NCBI GenBank assembly: GCA_964036315.1
Contig: OZ038488.1
Location: forward strand, 64,941,909-65,005,908
Length of the DNA stretch: 64,000 bases
Reading direction: 5' to 3'
Source: Acanthosepion esculentum
Lineage: Eukaryota; Mollusca; Cephalopoda; Sepiida; Sepiidae
Shown: positions 48,897 to 62,345 of the stretch, piece after piece
How the letters are laid out: the number at the start of each line of letters is the position of its first letter
Position numbering within the stretch: the stretch's first letter is position 1
The notes under the pieces: model-generated
Database searches by the model: none
Told to the model about the DNA's origin: nothing
Seen by the model: the letters and a program-made list of their open reading frames with translations, nothing else
Made by a program: the position numbers and the translations under genes

Positions 48897-51800
48897 TAAT
48901 GTACAGTATTTTTTATGTGCAATTTACTATTTAAAAGCTGAAAAAATTGATTCTTGTTGGATATATATTTATACTTCTGCTTTTGAAACATTGTGATGGG
49001 AAAAAAAAAGATAATTTCACAATATAGAATTCAAGAGATTGTGGAGTATGTAAAATAAACTACCACAAATTGTTGAAAGAAAATGATACTTGGGAGTTCT
49101 TTGTTAGGACTTCCTTGAGAATGAAATAATCAATTCAAACAAGTACCGTTCCTAATTAGACTAATTAAAAGCAGGAACCAGTGAAAAGCACCTAGAATTA
49201 GCTAACAAGAGAAAAAGTATCTCATATTCAATCAAAATAATGATAGATTGCACATTTCTTCTGCCACTAAGCAAAAAATGCTATAGCTTTAGTGAAAAAT
49301 TTGCGTTCATCTGCCGTGCTCTCCACATATTACACCTTCGGATAATCATTTAATCTTAACTTAATAGTTAATTTATAAAAAAAATAAAAATAAAATAAAT
49401 AAAATCTTTCAGTTCTCTGTAAAATTGAAAGAGACCTAAAGCAATTCTTTTGGAAACAACAGATCATTCAGTGAGAGTAAACTGTGGATACAGTTATTTT
49501 TCTAAGGAACTTTTAAAAAAAAAAACAAAAAAAAAAAACAAAAAAAAACAAAAAACAACAAAAAACAAAGCTTGGGAATAATTTAATGCTTCCTTTATTT
49601 TTCAGGACAATGTCCCCTTTCTAGAGTTCATTTTTCAATTTCAATGTGTGGAGGTACACCATAAAGTTTACTTCCCAAAATTCATAATTCTTTACATTTT
49701 CATGTCCTGGTCCCATAATTAGAGGGGCTTATTTTTCTATGAAGACAGAAAAATGAAATGGCCTACTTGAAACAAAATCATGATTTTGAAATGTAAATTC
49801 TTTGTTTTAACAATCACATTTGTCACCAGCCATTTTAATTTGTTTTATCCTTTATTTTTCCTATCACACATTTTTAGCACTATTTAATATTTTCAATAAA
49901 AAGTTACCAAATAATAATGTAGTTTTTTTGTTTCTAAATGACTTTGTGGTGCAATTTTTCTGTAGATTTTGCCACTTCCACTTAATTCTTATTTAGGATT
50001 GTAAAATTCTTTGCAAGGGTTTTCCCAGAACCTCACCAAGTTAGATTAAGGGCTGAAGTATGAGGTATGAAACCCTATCAAGCTGGAGCAACTTATCCAA
50101 TAAGTGGATATTCCAGTTAGTAACATTTTTTCGTTTTCCTGTTATTTTCTTGTTTTAATAACATTTATATATTGTTAGACTTTTTCACTAAGTATTATAA
50201 TGAAGCAAAAACAAATCTATAATAAAAATGGGGTAAAAAATCAGAATTCTATACTGAAAATGGAATTCCCTAAAGCCTGAAATAGAAAATTGGCCCCTCT
50301 ACTGTTGAGTTGCACCCATAACTTGTTTGTCTAGTTGCAATGGTAAGTTGACAGATTATGACAAAAAGCAAAGGATAATGAAATGAGAAGTTTACAATGT
50401 AATAAGTTTATTCACCAATTGACTATACAGCAGAAAAATAGAGCAAATATTAAATTATCCCTTTTTTTAGAGAGTTCCTTAGAAAGTGAGATAAACATAT
50501 CCAATTTACTCTAACACCCACTTTAAACTTTGGATAGTAGTAATGATGGTACCATACTGACAGACAAGAATAGTGCAGATATTTTTACAAAGTCCCTGTC
50601 AAAGACCAGGCTACAATTATTGGTACCAAAATTACTACTATCCACAGTTTATTGATAACGATTTTATTTTATATTTTACTTTAGGATTAAGAGTTCTTTA
50701 AAGTTTTATGATACTGGAATCAGAATAGGAAAAAAAAAAAAACGAATTCAAAGACAAGTTATTTGAAACTTCAACATTTTTTTTCATTAAAGATGAAAAA
50801 CATTGTTTTTAATTTCTTTAAGATAAAAAATTAGTTTGAGCTTTACAAATTCATAAAGTTATAAAAGAAAGTGCTATTAGCCAAACAATCATGAATTTGT
50901 AAATATAATAGCTTTGTTACTACCAAAGTAAATGTGTTACATTTATTAAAGTTTGTAGCTTGACAGCATGAAATGATTAAACTGACAGTTTTAAAGCTTA
51001 AAAAAGTACCTGATATTATGCCATCAAAAAACATTAAATAGTGTGTTCATTGTTGCATAAATAATTTGTTAAATAATCTTTACTTAATATTTGATAATGA
51101 TATATTCAATTGGGTAGGATGTCACCTAGTCTGCAAGAGTTTTACAAGCCAAGCAAAAATATTGCTTTCCCAAAAAGTTTTGTTTAATATATAAAATATT
51201 CTTTTTATTTTGACATTAATTTTATTGAAAATATTTACTGTTTTTTGAGGTATATTAGCTGATTTAAAGTATAATTAATCTGGTTTGAAACAAATATCAT
51301 TTACTTTAACTTTAAAATAACACAGAAATGCATTTTTAAAACAAACTGACTAGCTTTCTAACTGACAGTAGCCATGTATATATGCTTGATGAGTGATAAC
51401 AAGGACATGACAGATTGTATTGTTTTATGGAGACCTTATTTGTAAAATATAATTTAAGAAAATGACGTGAATTACTTTTTTGTATAATTTTTTTAAGTAC
51501 TAAGTAATCTTAAAAATGCTGGAAAATATTCTCTGTAATCTAATTTTAGGAATGTTGACTTTAAATTTACTACAGTCATCACTCTTATTTTCTTATAACA
51601 TTGTGTATGGTCACACATACTTTCAAAAATGGGCAGGTTATACACATACAAAAAATTTCAAAATTTTAAGTCTTTGTGTTCAATGACTGGTATTAAGCTT
51701 TATCATTCATGATTAGTAAATATAATTTTCACTTAATATAATCTAAATGGCTGAAATTAATACAGAATTTTAAAAGATTTAAAACAAAGTTTTCTAATTA

Positions 51801-53637
51801 AAAAAAAAATATGAAAACAATTCTTGTAAAAATTCATTATTCATTGAAAAATTTTTTTTTAAAGACTATAGTGTTCTTAATATCTTATTTATAAAAGCAA
51901 TTAAAAGCTTTCCTAATTAAATATAGTTTATTGCATTTTTATTTTACAATTCAGAGCAGATTTTTGGTAAATGGTGTTGCTGTTTGACAAAAAGGGAATA
52001 GATTTTTTAAATTCTCCAAGGAGTTCTGCTTTTAACTAATATAAAGAGGCTGAAATATAAATTTATTAAAATTGGTTGGAGGTTTCTTTTGGTTAACAGA
52101 TGAAAAAAAAAAAAAAAAAAAAAATTTACCAAGATTTTCTAAAAAGAAAAAAAAAAAAAAGTTTTAAAAATAATTTCATTTATTTGTGAATAAGTCCTGA
52201 AAGTTTCATTAAAATCCAACAACTATTTCATTTTTTTCAAGAACTCCCAAATCAATGTGCTTTTTACTGGAAAAAAAAAAAAAAAAGGTGCTAAAATTCC
52301 CATAGTAATCTTTGGCTCACTGCTGACACAAATAAAAAAAAAAAAAAAATTTTTTTAACCAAAATTTCAAATTTGCTAGAAAGAGTTAAACAATTTAATA
52401 AAATAATAAAAACTATCTTGGTCTTTCCTCTTTATAATAAACATTTTTTTCATCATGGTATGCTTCTTTTCTTTTTTTTTATAGTAAAAAAAGTGTGTGT
52501 GTGTAAAATTTCCCCCACCAACAAAGTAAAAAAAAAAACACCCCCCCCCAAACACTTGTATAAGTAGATTAAAAATATGTAGCTATTCGAATTATGTATG
52601 GTTTTGCTTTTATTCATTTGAAAATGTTATAAAATAACCCCTTTTCTACAATAAACATTTCCCATATTTACTTCTATTCAACACTTAAGTAATTGCAAAT
52701 GATTTGAAAAATCTACACTTCATATTAATCCTTGGACATATGCAGAAACTATCTTACACTTATATTTTTAATATACATAAACTCTCGAAGGCTAATGTTA
52801 AATTATATATCCTTCAACAAAAAAAACATAATATCCCATACATTGACAATAGAACAAGTTGACCTTTGAGAGTTTTTAATCACAAGCTTTTCAAGGATAC
52901 AGGAAATTGTAATTATTCAATAGCTACTAAATGTTTATATTCATGAGAAACTATTATTACCACTGATTAATTCTTTTGGATTAAGATTTTCATCTTTGTT
53001 ATTTTATCACCCTAGTATTGTTTAGTATTTGGGAAATATGAGGTCATTCAATCAGAGAATATACAAGATTATATTTTTGACAATGATGAATCTGTAAGAG
53101 TATAAAACAGGGTGACATTTTTGGTCCTTTAAACCCCAAACCCCTCAATTTAGTCTTTTGAGGGTGGGGGGTGTTTGTACTTGCTATCCTAGAAGTTGTC
53201 TTCTACAACTTACACAATGAATAAGAAACTTTGGATAAAATGGATGTAGAAAATTATTTTACAAGTTCATTTGAGGACAAAGAAAGTTTAGGGCGAATCT
53301 CCAAGATGAAAGGAACTGGTATAAATAGCAATAAAAATGTCACATTTTATTAAATTTTATGCTCAATTTTTAGAGTTCTAAAATATAGGCTACAAATTAA
53401 AGAAAAAAAAAATACTTTTACCTTTTCTCAACATTCTAATGCCTCACCTTTACTGATTTGATAGGTGGGAAAGAAGAGAGAGAAAATTATCCAAATAGTT
53501 ATTGAATGAAACTTTAATGGCTTCCTTTCTTGTTTTTTAAGCTTCGAGATCAAATGTGAACCACCACCACCATCTACAGCTAACAGTGAAAAACATACAA
53601 GCCGGAAAGAAAGAAAGGAGCCAAAATAACTAGTCAT
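48895..53637. other. long AT-rich stretch without a recognisable gene
   Basis: Numerous homopolymers, an (A)nC-type tract at 49513-49568 and a C run at 52540-52548. No domain, repeat family or splice-flanked frame recognised. Confidence 0.5.
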
Positions 53638-53702
53638 TCTATGTGCCATGATTCTTCAGGACATGGATAAACATGGCTCTCCACAATTTCCTGTCTGATA
53701 AT
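53638..53702 (-). repeat. very short LINE 3' end copy 4
   Basis: About 65 bp matching the extreme 3' end of the LINE family (plus strand TTCAGGACATGGATAAACAT then GGCTCTCCACAATTTCCTGTC). Extreme 5' truncation fits target-primed reverse transcription. Confidence 0.7.
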
Positions 53703-55895
53703 TAATCTGTTAAATTATAGTGGTTGTCTAATTTTTACCATAATTGAAAATAGTCATATTCTTAACTTTGAAAATCATGTTAACAATTTTCTTTTCAGAT
53801 GCTTTTAATAGCAGTTACATCTACACAATAATAAACAGAGCAAGTAAAATAAAATGTAATATTGTTTATATAATATTAAAATACTTATTTTCAGAGACAC
53901 ACACATAATTAAATTTCGACTCATCTTGTCTAATCTGAGTTGTACATAGATTACATCCACTTACCACATAAAATACTTTGGTTGGCCTCTTCTTTTTGGG
54001 AAGGAGAGATATTGTTTTATATATATATATATATAAAATGCTTGTTGAAGAATGGTTAGCTAGAAGTGATGAGCTTAATGGTTATACATACATGTGTTTC
54101 TAATATAAAAAATAAAGTATTAGTTGCAAGTATAAATAGATTTTTACATAAATCTGTTGATAAACTTGTATAATTACGTAGCATATGTAATATGTTATAT
54201 TTGTTGACTACATTAAGCAGTCAAAAGATGTGTATCTAAAAGACAGACAAAACAAAATAAAATTATTTTTGATGCTTAATGAGATAGATGAAAAATACTA
54301 TTGAAGATAAATGTAATGTGAAAAACTTTCCCAAAATGGAGAAACTGGTATAAAGCTATTTCATGTTACCTCTTATGGTTACCAGAGAGGATGGAGTCAA
54401 AGCTTTAAATGTTTGACATCCATCAGATCTCTGTCACAAACCTAGTGATGTTTCGAAACTGGAATATCAAATATTTCAGCATTTGCAGGATTCTGCAATA
54501 TTTCATTGGTAGGCTATACCTTAATTACAAACAGCAAGCCCTTTGTGTAATTATATAGGTTATATAATGCCAATTGGTATTTCATCAAGAAGGTTTCTCT
54601 ATCTTATAGAATAACTCTTTTCAGTTAATATGTCCATAAAGTAATTTTGCTAGCATCTCGTCTAACAAAAGACAAAAAGAAAATCTATATATGAACAGAT
54701 ACATAATGTTCCTAGCATGATTTGCATTTTATTATTCTTTACCTTCTTCTAAAATTGAAAACTGTATCAAGTGTAGACGAATGGATAATAGTTAATTGTA
54801 GCACAAGACATCGGCAGACAAAAAAGAATTCCCAGAAGACTGAAAAGTTAAGAATTATAACAATTCAGGTTTTGAATAGGAAATGTCTTAATAGAACAAT
54901 GGAGGTGGTGGGAGCAAATAAAAAGTCCAATGACGTCAGCAGCCTGAAACTAAATGTATTAACATCATAAAAGTTCTATGACATACGTATTGCTATAATA
55001 GTTAAATGTATTTTACCTAACAGCAGTCAATAGCAGCCAAACTCTCAATCAGGTGACAACAAATTCAAAATAAGAAAAGTAAAAAGAGTAAGATAAATGA
55101 GACTACATGATACGGTTAATTTAATGCCATCCTTTAGTTCATTCATAATTCATTTGCCTTTTGAAAAATCTGTAGTGAAGAGATTTGTACAAATCATGTA
55201 TTTTCATTCAGCTCCTCACCATTCACACTGTTAGAGATTGGAAAGAGATTAGAAGAAGCCCAAAAGGCCTTCAATGAACAGAACAGTTGCCCCAATTCTT
55301 TTACTTTATCATCATAACCCGAGATATATGAAAAACAAATGTTAATGAAAGCCTAGAGACAAGCAAGAGCAATGTTTGAGGAGACTGGAATTTAGAAATA
55401 AGACATTACAATGTATGCCATGGAACATAGAAAAAATAGCAACAATAAATGAACACAAGCTAACAATAACTAATATTTATTCTCAAATAAGAGTAACAAA
55501 ATTATTTTATTTAAATCAAATCAAAATTTCTTATACTCTGACTTGGTTTATATAAACCAAATAAGTTATGACACAAAGTTTAAATGCTTCTATAATAAAA
55601 TTAATTTCAAAGTGAAAAGGAGTTATAGGTAATTTTTTTTTTTTTGGTATCCTTTTACAAAATTATTCCACTTTGCAGGCAAGTTTGGGATGATTTTCTC
55701 ATCTTTGAATTTATTTAACAGAAATCTGTTTTTATTTGAAAGAGAGATTCATTGCAAATAACTTGGATTTACAATACTTAACTTTTTAATAATACAGACA
55801 TCAACTAATGTTAAATTTTCCAGCATTACAAATGAGAACATGTTTTTATTTCTAAGTAGAAAGAATTACAGGAGGATAACCAAAGCAGTTCTTCC
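53703..55895. other. no recognisable gene
   Basis: AT-rich; short (TA)n at 54018-54035. The frame at 54722-54970 is unrecognised. Confidence 0.45.
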
Positions 55896-55897
55896 AT

Positions 55898-57010
55898 GGT
55901 AGTGTGTACTTTCAGAATGTGATCATAACTCTCCACAATTTCCTGTCCTTTGTAGCACTTAGTAATTTTTTATTTATTTTTTTTGTTATGTCTCTTAAAC
56001 TTTGTTCTGCTATCAATTTCTTCAAGCTTGCTAGGTAGGTTATGTATTGTTCTCCTATGTCGCTTTTGCCTTCAATATGCCCAGTGAGTATCAAATTTCC
56101 CAAGCCCTCTTTCCTCATTAAGTACCCTAATCTCAACTGCTTCTTTTTGATGTTAAGTATAAGTGACCTTTTGGCTTTCTATCTTCTCTAAAACTGTTTG
56201 TTGCTTGCATGTTCAGTCTATGGTATTCTCAGCATCCTTTTGTAGAACCACTTTTCTGTTGCTTAAAGTCTCTTCTATGAGGAGATTGTCGAATATTCAC
56301 TGCCATATAGGAGGACTGATATTACATAGCAATTCAGTAGTTTTTTTTTTCTTTGTTTCTATTAAAATTTTCCTGTTTCTTAATACTTTGCTTACCTTTT
56401 GGAAGGCAGCTTTTGTCTTAATGCATCTTCAAATATCAGTATTGCATTTTCTGTCATCTGTAAAAAAAAAAATCCTTCTTGATATTTAAATTATTGTACT
56501 TGCTTGATTTTGGTATCTGTAATTTGCATGTTGGGCTGTTTCTTTTTGCTAACAACCATTCATTCTGTCTTCTTGCAATTGAGGTGTAGTCCTTGCTTTC
56601 CTTCACTACCTTCTGCAGGAGTTCTTGTAATTGTGTTATCTGCATATCTTAAGTTGTGAAAATTGTGACTGCCAATAATGAATCCTAATAGAACTTCTAA
56701 TTCTCTCAGAATCATCTCAATGTATAGGTGGTATAAGTTTGGTGAGAAGGCACATCTTTGTCTTATAACCCTTTCTATTTTTTTTATATTTACTGAATAC
56801 ATTTTCTATCCATATGCAGATTGTTTGCTGCCAGTATGGATTTTGGATTATTCTAATATCCTTCCCAAATATGTCAAAGTTACCTAGCAATTCCAACAGT
56901 TCTTTGTGACATCCTTTATCAAAACCTTTTTCATAATCTATAAAACATAGGTACACATCCCTCTGCATTTGTATTGCTATTTCTGATATCATTCTGAGCA
57001 TAAATATCAC
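55898..57010 (-). pseudogene. LINE ORF2 3' half copy 5, with reverse transcriptase palm
   Basis: The longest copy of the family. On the minus strand, from right to left: VYLCFIDYEKGFDKGCHKEL (RT palm, first catalytic Asp in the F.D.. motif), ELLGNFDIFGKDIRIIQNPY, MILRELEVLLGFIIGSHNFH, then LRYADNTITR, where the catalytic YADD has become YADN. LQELLQKVVKES, KRNSPTCKLQI and finally LGYLMRKEGLGNLILTGHIE and DRKLWRVMITF follow in shifted frames. Several frameshifts and the lost catalytic Asp show that it is inactive. 3' boundary as in the other copies. Confidence 0.85.
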
Positions 57011-58325
57011 AATTGGAGCACTAGATTTGGGATTAGAATGTACTGAGAAGATATGGAACCTTTCATTTGGTGGCCAGTATTATATGTAAAATTTGGAATG
57101 TTTAACATGATAATTACTGCAATTTTATTTGCCTCAATACAAAATTCTCAATACTAATTTCTTAACAACCATTAGTCAAACTAACTACAAAGAATCAACT
57201 TTAAATACCAAGATATAATTGAAAAAAAAAAAAAATTATGTTTTAATTTTACTGCACTTTCACAAGCTAAGTGATATTCGGCAGTAAAAGTTAAAAACAA
57301 TTCAAGTGTAATTTGTTAAAGAAACAATTTTTTTTATTCTGACAATTCAGATAAATTCAACTGAAATTTCCTGCAAGATACTTTATACTCAGAGAATATT
57401 CCTTTCTTTCAGCAAAGGATAAGCAGAAATGAAAGAACTTCAAGAATAATAAGGCTGAGGTTCATTGTGTCAATATCTTTAGCATGGTTAAGAGATGGAG
57501 ATTCTTATGAAAGATAAAAGGCAGGCAGTGAAAGCAGTTGTAATAACAACAACTTCCTCTTAACTTGTCCATCTGGATTCAATTCATTCCATCCTAAAGC
57601 CCCTTAAGCTGAAAAGAGGACCAACAACTAGCTTTAAAGAATGCTCATCTTAATAACCAACCTTAATCCACAAATCATTTGTCAGTTAAATTTCAAACCC
57701 TCACAAGGATTACATATAATTGTCTGCCTGTAAATATATTTGAGTGAATGATTATCTATGACAGATGCAAAAAGATGTTTTCTATTAAAAACAGGATACA
57801 TAATCTCTATTGAACAAAAACAAATGAAACCCATAGAAGAAAGGAAAAATGGGATATCTTTTGAAAGGGTAGAATTTTAAGTAACAATATTATGTAAGTA
57901 TTAAAGAAAAATAAAGAAATATTTAAGCTAATAATTCAGATACTTATTTGGCCTAATATTCTTTATTGTTATAAAAATGCATAGCAGCTAAAAACTGTTC
58001 ATCAGTATTAATAAAAACTGTGAGTCAACATGTGTTTATTTTTACTATTGTCATTACAATATTGAGTAGTCAAAATGAACATATCTGGATGCAGCTTTAA
58101 GAGTAACATTCTATGTTATCAATCTGACAAGTGTAATGTTTTGATGGTTTACTCTATTTTTCTTTTTACACTGGCTTGCAGCTTCATGTATATATTAGTA
58201 CACAATCTAAATCATTAAGGATTAAGCAAAAACATGCTTAATGATCAGATGTATAAACCTTCAATTACAGGGTAAGGAAATTAAAAATAGCCTTTGACTG
58301 TTCTATTCCCATATTGTGTTTGTGC
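57011..58325. other. no recognisable gene
   Basis: AT-rich DNA only. Confidence 0.5.
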
Positions 58326-58329
58326 TAAT

Positions 58330-58880
58330 TTATTTTACTAATGTTCACCCAGCACAAGGCCTAAGAGCAATTCAAAGTAGAGGGTGGCTGTGTGGTGTTG
58401 TATGAGCATAAGAAAAGTTCAGTTCATCAGGTAGAAAGGATAATGGTTAATTCATACTTGAAGAGGTCAAGATTATAGGGATCTGGAAAACATCCTACCT
58501 GGGGTCTCTCCACAAAGCAGCAATCCATAAGAAGAAGCTGTCTGAGCCAAACTTCTTATTAATGGAATACAAAGGGAATGTCACCCACCATGTCATGTAC
58601 AGAAACTTACATGGTGGATTCCAGCTGCAATGGTCAGGGCTGATGTGACCTAGGAATGTAGCTTGTCAGAGCACTTGCCATGAAAAGGGCAATAGAGTAG
58701 AAATGGGCTTGTGACATTTCATCTGTAGGAAAGGGGTTATAGTGTGGAAAATAATTCATTACCCATAGGGTCAAACAAACCTTTTTTGAACTACCAAGAC
58801 AGGCAAGTGAGGACTGGGCAGCTCCAGCCCAAATATGGCAATAATACTTCATACTGATTTTTGTAAAGATAAATAGCAGA
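58330..58880 (-). pseudogene. Jockey-like LINE 3' end with C-terminal region
   Basis: The minus-strand frame 58852-58634 reads MKYYCHIWAGAAQSSLACLG and FYSIALFMASALTSYIP, a Jockey-type ORF2 C-terminus (Y..HIW.GA...L..L...Q). The last part to 58340 is frameshifted and aligns with 38300-38560. Confidence 0.75.
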
Positions 58881-59366
58881 TGGAGTCAGATACTCACTGG
58901 GGTAGTACAATGAACCAACCATTTTTCCAGCATCTTTGCCAATAGATTGTATATATGAATTCAAAAAAGTCTGGAGTGAGCTTCTAATAGACGTTCAGTG
59001 CAAAGAGTCCCCTTGAAAGAACGCCTATACATCATGGTAGATAACAGTTGTGATGATAGAACATTACTATGGTTTTGAACAGATTGAATTTTACAAGCCA
59101 GTTCTACTGCCTCCCCCATTGAGCCATCAGGGCTAGGTTACAGGAGAGATTAGTTGTGAGGGTCTGGTCATTCAAATTTTTGGAGGTGTACTTACATGGT
59201 ATAGAGAGTTGGGTATTTCCCACTAGCCATTGTCCAATCTCAGGTTAAAATCTGGAAGTGAAGAAGGCTGATTTTCAAGACAAGCAGTTTCTTTTCCCTT
59301 GGAAGAATGTAATAATTTCTTGTATATGACCTTGTTGCAAACTAAAGGTAAACTTAATATCTGCAC
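58881..59366. other. no recognised gene; relatively GC-rich, possibly more retroelement sequence
   Basis: Adjacent to and perhaps continuous with the Jockey relic, but no motif is clear. Confidence 0.4.
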
Positions 59367-59413
<47 letters not shown>

Positions 59414-59446
59414 GTATACATACATACATACATACACGCATGTATA
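59367..59446. repeat. (TG)n-(TA)n-(TATG)n-(TACA)n palindromic microsatellite
   Basis: TATG units turn into TACA units through a central GTATAC, giving a self-complementary core. Confidence 0.93.
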
Positions 59447-61055
59447 TGAGGAACATCTTTGTGTAATAAAGTTCAAGTGTATAATATTGATAGAAATTAA
59501 TTTTCAGTGATAAAATACTTTCACTTATGCAATCACTGATTGAGCAACTTGATATTCAAAATTATAAATACCATTAACACAAGATTGAACTGACTAAAAT
59601 GGACATGAAAATGTATTTTTCAAATGAAAATTCCAAAATTGGGAGAAAGGATGTAGATTGATTTCAAGGTAAACTGTAAGCTAATGATAAGTTCCATAAA
59701 TTCACAAAATGACAAACTGGTGAGTTAAGTGCTAAGCACCTACTCACAATATCAGCTTCTGCAGGACTGCTTTGTAGAATATTCATAAGTCATTACAAAA
59801 TTGTGTGTGTGTGTTACCAAGTACTAACTGAAATAGAGTAAAGAGGCAAAAAGTTTCTAAAACAATATAAATGCAGATACCCACTAAATCTATTAAAGAA
59901 AAGATAAGAGTACCAGTACTTTAAAGGGAAATAAAAAGGATTCAAGGTCTTCACCAATTTTAATTATTGGACCAATTTAAACAAAAAGTTACAATTGACA
60001 ATTAATTGATAGTAACAGTAACAAGTTAGTTTTCAGTAGTCAGTCTAGGGTGATTTTTTTTTTTTTTGCTTAGAGAAAGTGATTTACTAAAGGAAAGCTT
60101 GTTTAATTAACACTCAGCTAAGAGGAACAACTGACAGTGTAGATAAGGCATGGATATAAAAATGCACAATGTTAAGCAAGCATTGGACAAATCCTCCAGT
60201 ATGGAATAAAAAAAATAAAAAAAAGAAAAAAAAAAAAGAAAAAAGAAGAAAATTAAACATGGACAAGTCAGTAATGTTTGGGTTAATGTATATTATCCAC
60301 AATATCAAGTTTGGCCATTTGTATGGGTGTGTGAGTGTTACACCCCATATACTGTGAGAAATATTCTAAGTATTAGTCAGCTCTGAGAAGTAGAACTATT
60401 GTTTGTTAACTAGATTGATTAACAGCACAGAACTGTACATTTGTCTTATAAGGAGACGGTGCAACACATACTATGCAACTCTAAACAATTTTCATCTGCT
60501 CTTAAGTCAACAGAGATGAAATTCTACCAGTGAAGATGTTGGAGAGAAGAAGAAGAAAAAAAAAGATTAAGGCCATGAATTATAATCAGTCACTAGCTGT
60601 TGGGGTGGGCAAGTTGAGGGAGGTCAGCCATACAATGAGACATTTCCTAACCCATCCATACACACATCACCTCATAGCATTTTTTTCTTTTGCTGAAATT
60701 TAAATTCCCAAGACAGCTTACAAAGAACAAAAGTTGCTAGAATTTCTTCTTTTATAAGAAACAGATTTCAACATGAGTTGTTCTTATAAAAACAAAGATT
60801 CAGAACTTCATTTATTTAAAAAAAAAAAAAAAAAAAAAATTTTAATTTTAAAGACACGCAATTATGAATACTTACCAAGCATCCAGAGTTAAGAGATTCA
60901 AAACAACTATTTTTTATTGGCAGTTTCACAATTATAATAATCAGTAATAATCATAGCTTTCTTCAACTATGACAAGTTTTTGATGTAGCATTTAAAGTAG
61001 TGGCAAAATTTAACTTTCATACTTTCAAAGAGACAGTACAAAATAATACTGTCAA
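59447..61055. other. no recognisable gene
   Basis: AT-rich, with A runs at about 60209-60245 and 60819-60839. Confidence 0.5.
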
Positions 61056-61059
61056 GAGA

Positions 61060-61755
61060 AAAAACTAACTTCACTACCATGACAATGTTTATTAACATTA
61101 TAAAAATATGTGAACCAAATACAATGCAAAATTTATTATTTATCATTTTATAAAGAAATAAATGTGAAAAGAAATCTTTTTATTCAAAAATTTTACAAAA
61201 ATTATCAACATATGTAAACCAATGCAATATTTATTATTTACCATTTTATAAATAACTATGAAAACAAGTCTTTTATTCATAATTTTATAAATATATCAAT
61301 GAATTGCTGCATGAAAAAAAATACTTGGAAAATGCATTTTTTTTTTCAAAATTTATAATTACAGTTACTAGTCATTATCTGTTTATTTAAATTTTCATGT
61401 TTGATGATTTTTTTTATAAATTTAGGAATAAAAAAAAATATATTTTCATATTCATTTCTTTATAAATTGATCAATGATAAATATTGCACTGTATTATTAG
61501 GTTTTCATTTTTAGAATGTTGTAAATAGAAAATTATTCTTGTAGATGAAAAATCTAATAAATAAAGTGTTTAATAGTTTTGTTGTAAATTCTCAAAGAAC
61601 AAAGAAAATGTATAAATTCACTTTCATGTTTGTGTTTTCAATCATTGCTTTTTAAGACAACAAACATTGCCAAGGGAGTGAAGGTAGTTAAAATAATAGC
61701 AATGTTAAGGGAAAACCGTCCTTTTGACACCATTTTTTACAGGCACAAAAGTTAA
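61060..61755. mobile_element. foldback element, copy 2
   Basis: The right arm (61550-61755) aligns with 15180-15365: GTAAATGTATAAATTCACTT-like block, CAATCATTGCTTTTTAA, GAGTGAAGGTAGTTAAAATA and ACACCATTTT...GGCACAAA. The left arm (61060 onward, AACTAACTTCAC...GACAATGTTTATTAAC) is its diverged inverse. The interior repeats the TTTATAAAGAAATAA motifs of copy 1. Confidence 0.65.
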
Positions 61756-61928
61756 AGATTGTCAAAGTAGTTTTATTTTTTAAATGCAGACATTAACAGC
61801 TAAATGTTATGATCACTAGGCAACAACAAAAACATTTGTCAACTACCCAAAGAAAATGGTAGACTAAATCAAGTGTACTCATTCTGAATCTGTATTCAGC
61901 ATTGTCATAGCATGTCAGGTTAAGATAC

Positions 61929-61968
61929 ACACAGACACACACACACATATATATATATATATATCTAT
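61929..61968. repeat. (CA)n-(TA)n microsatellite
   Basis: CA units grading into TA units. Confidence 0.9.
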
Positions 61969-61974
61969 CTCATT

Positions 61975-62345
61975 TATTCAGCACATTTTGCACCACTGTT
62001 GTCACCACTCCCCATCTCACAGTTGTGCTTCATGGTGACATTCAAGGCAGAATAGTGCAATGGCTTGCCAGTTCCTTTGGCACTGGTGATGTTCAGGTTA
62101 CCCAGTTCCTTCTCCCAGAAGTTAAAGAGGCAAGACATACAAGGCAGCAGGTGGTTTGAATTTAGTTTTCCTTCTCCAAGACTGGTTTCCAGCCAAGGCT
62201 ATAAGGCTCAGTCTGTTCTGCTATTTACCCATATCTGGGAGGGGGGAGGAGTTCTATTCATACCTTTCCCAAGAGTATTAGTATGTAAATGAATGCAATA
62301 AAATCAACTGGAATTCAAACTCTGCTCTCCAAGCCACAAGCCATT
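61975..62345 (-). repeat. tRNA-type SINE copy, longest of three
   Basis: Aligns over much of its length with 39345-39580 and, inverted, with 1530-1690. The tRNA-like head lies at the right (plus strand GGAATTCAAACTCTGCTCTC). No long coding frame. Confidence 0.65.
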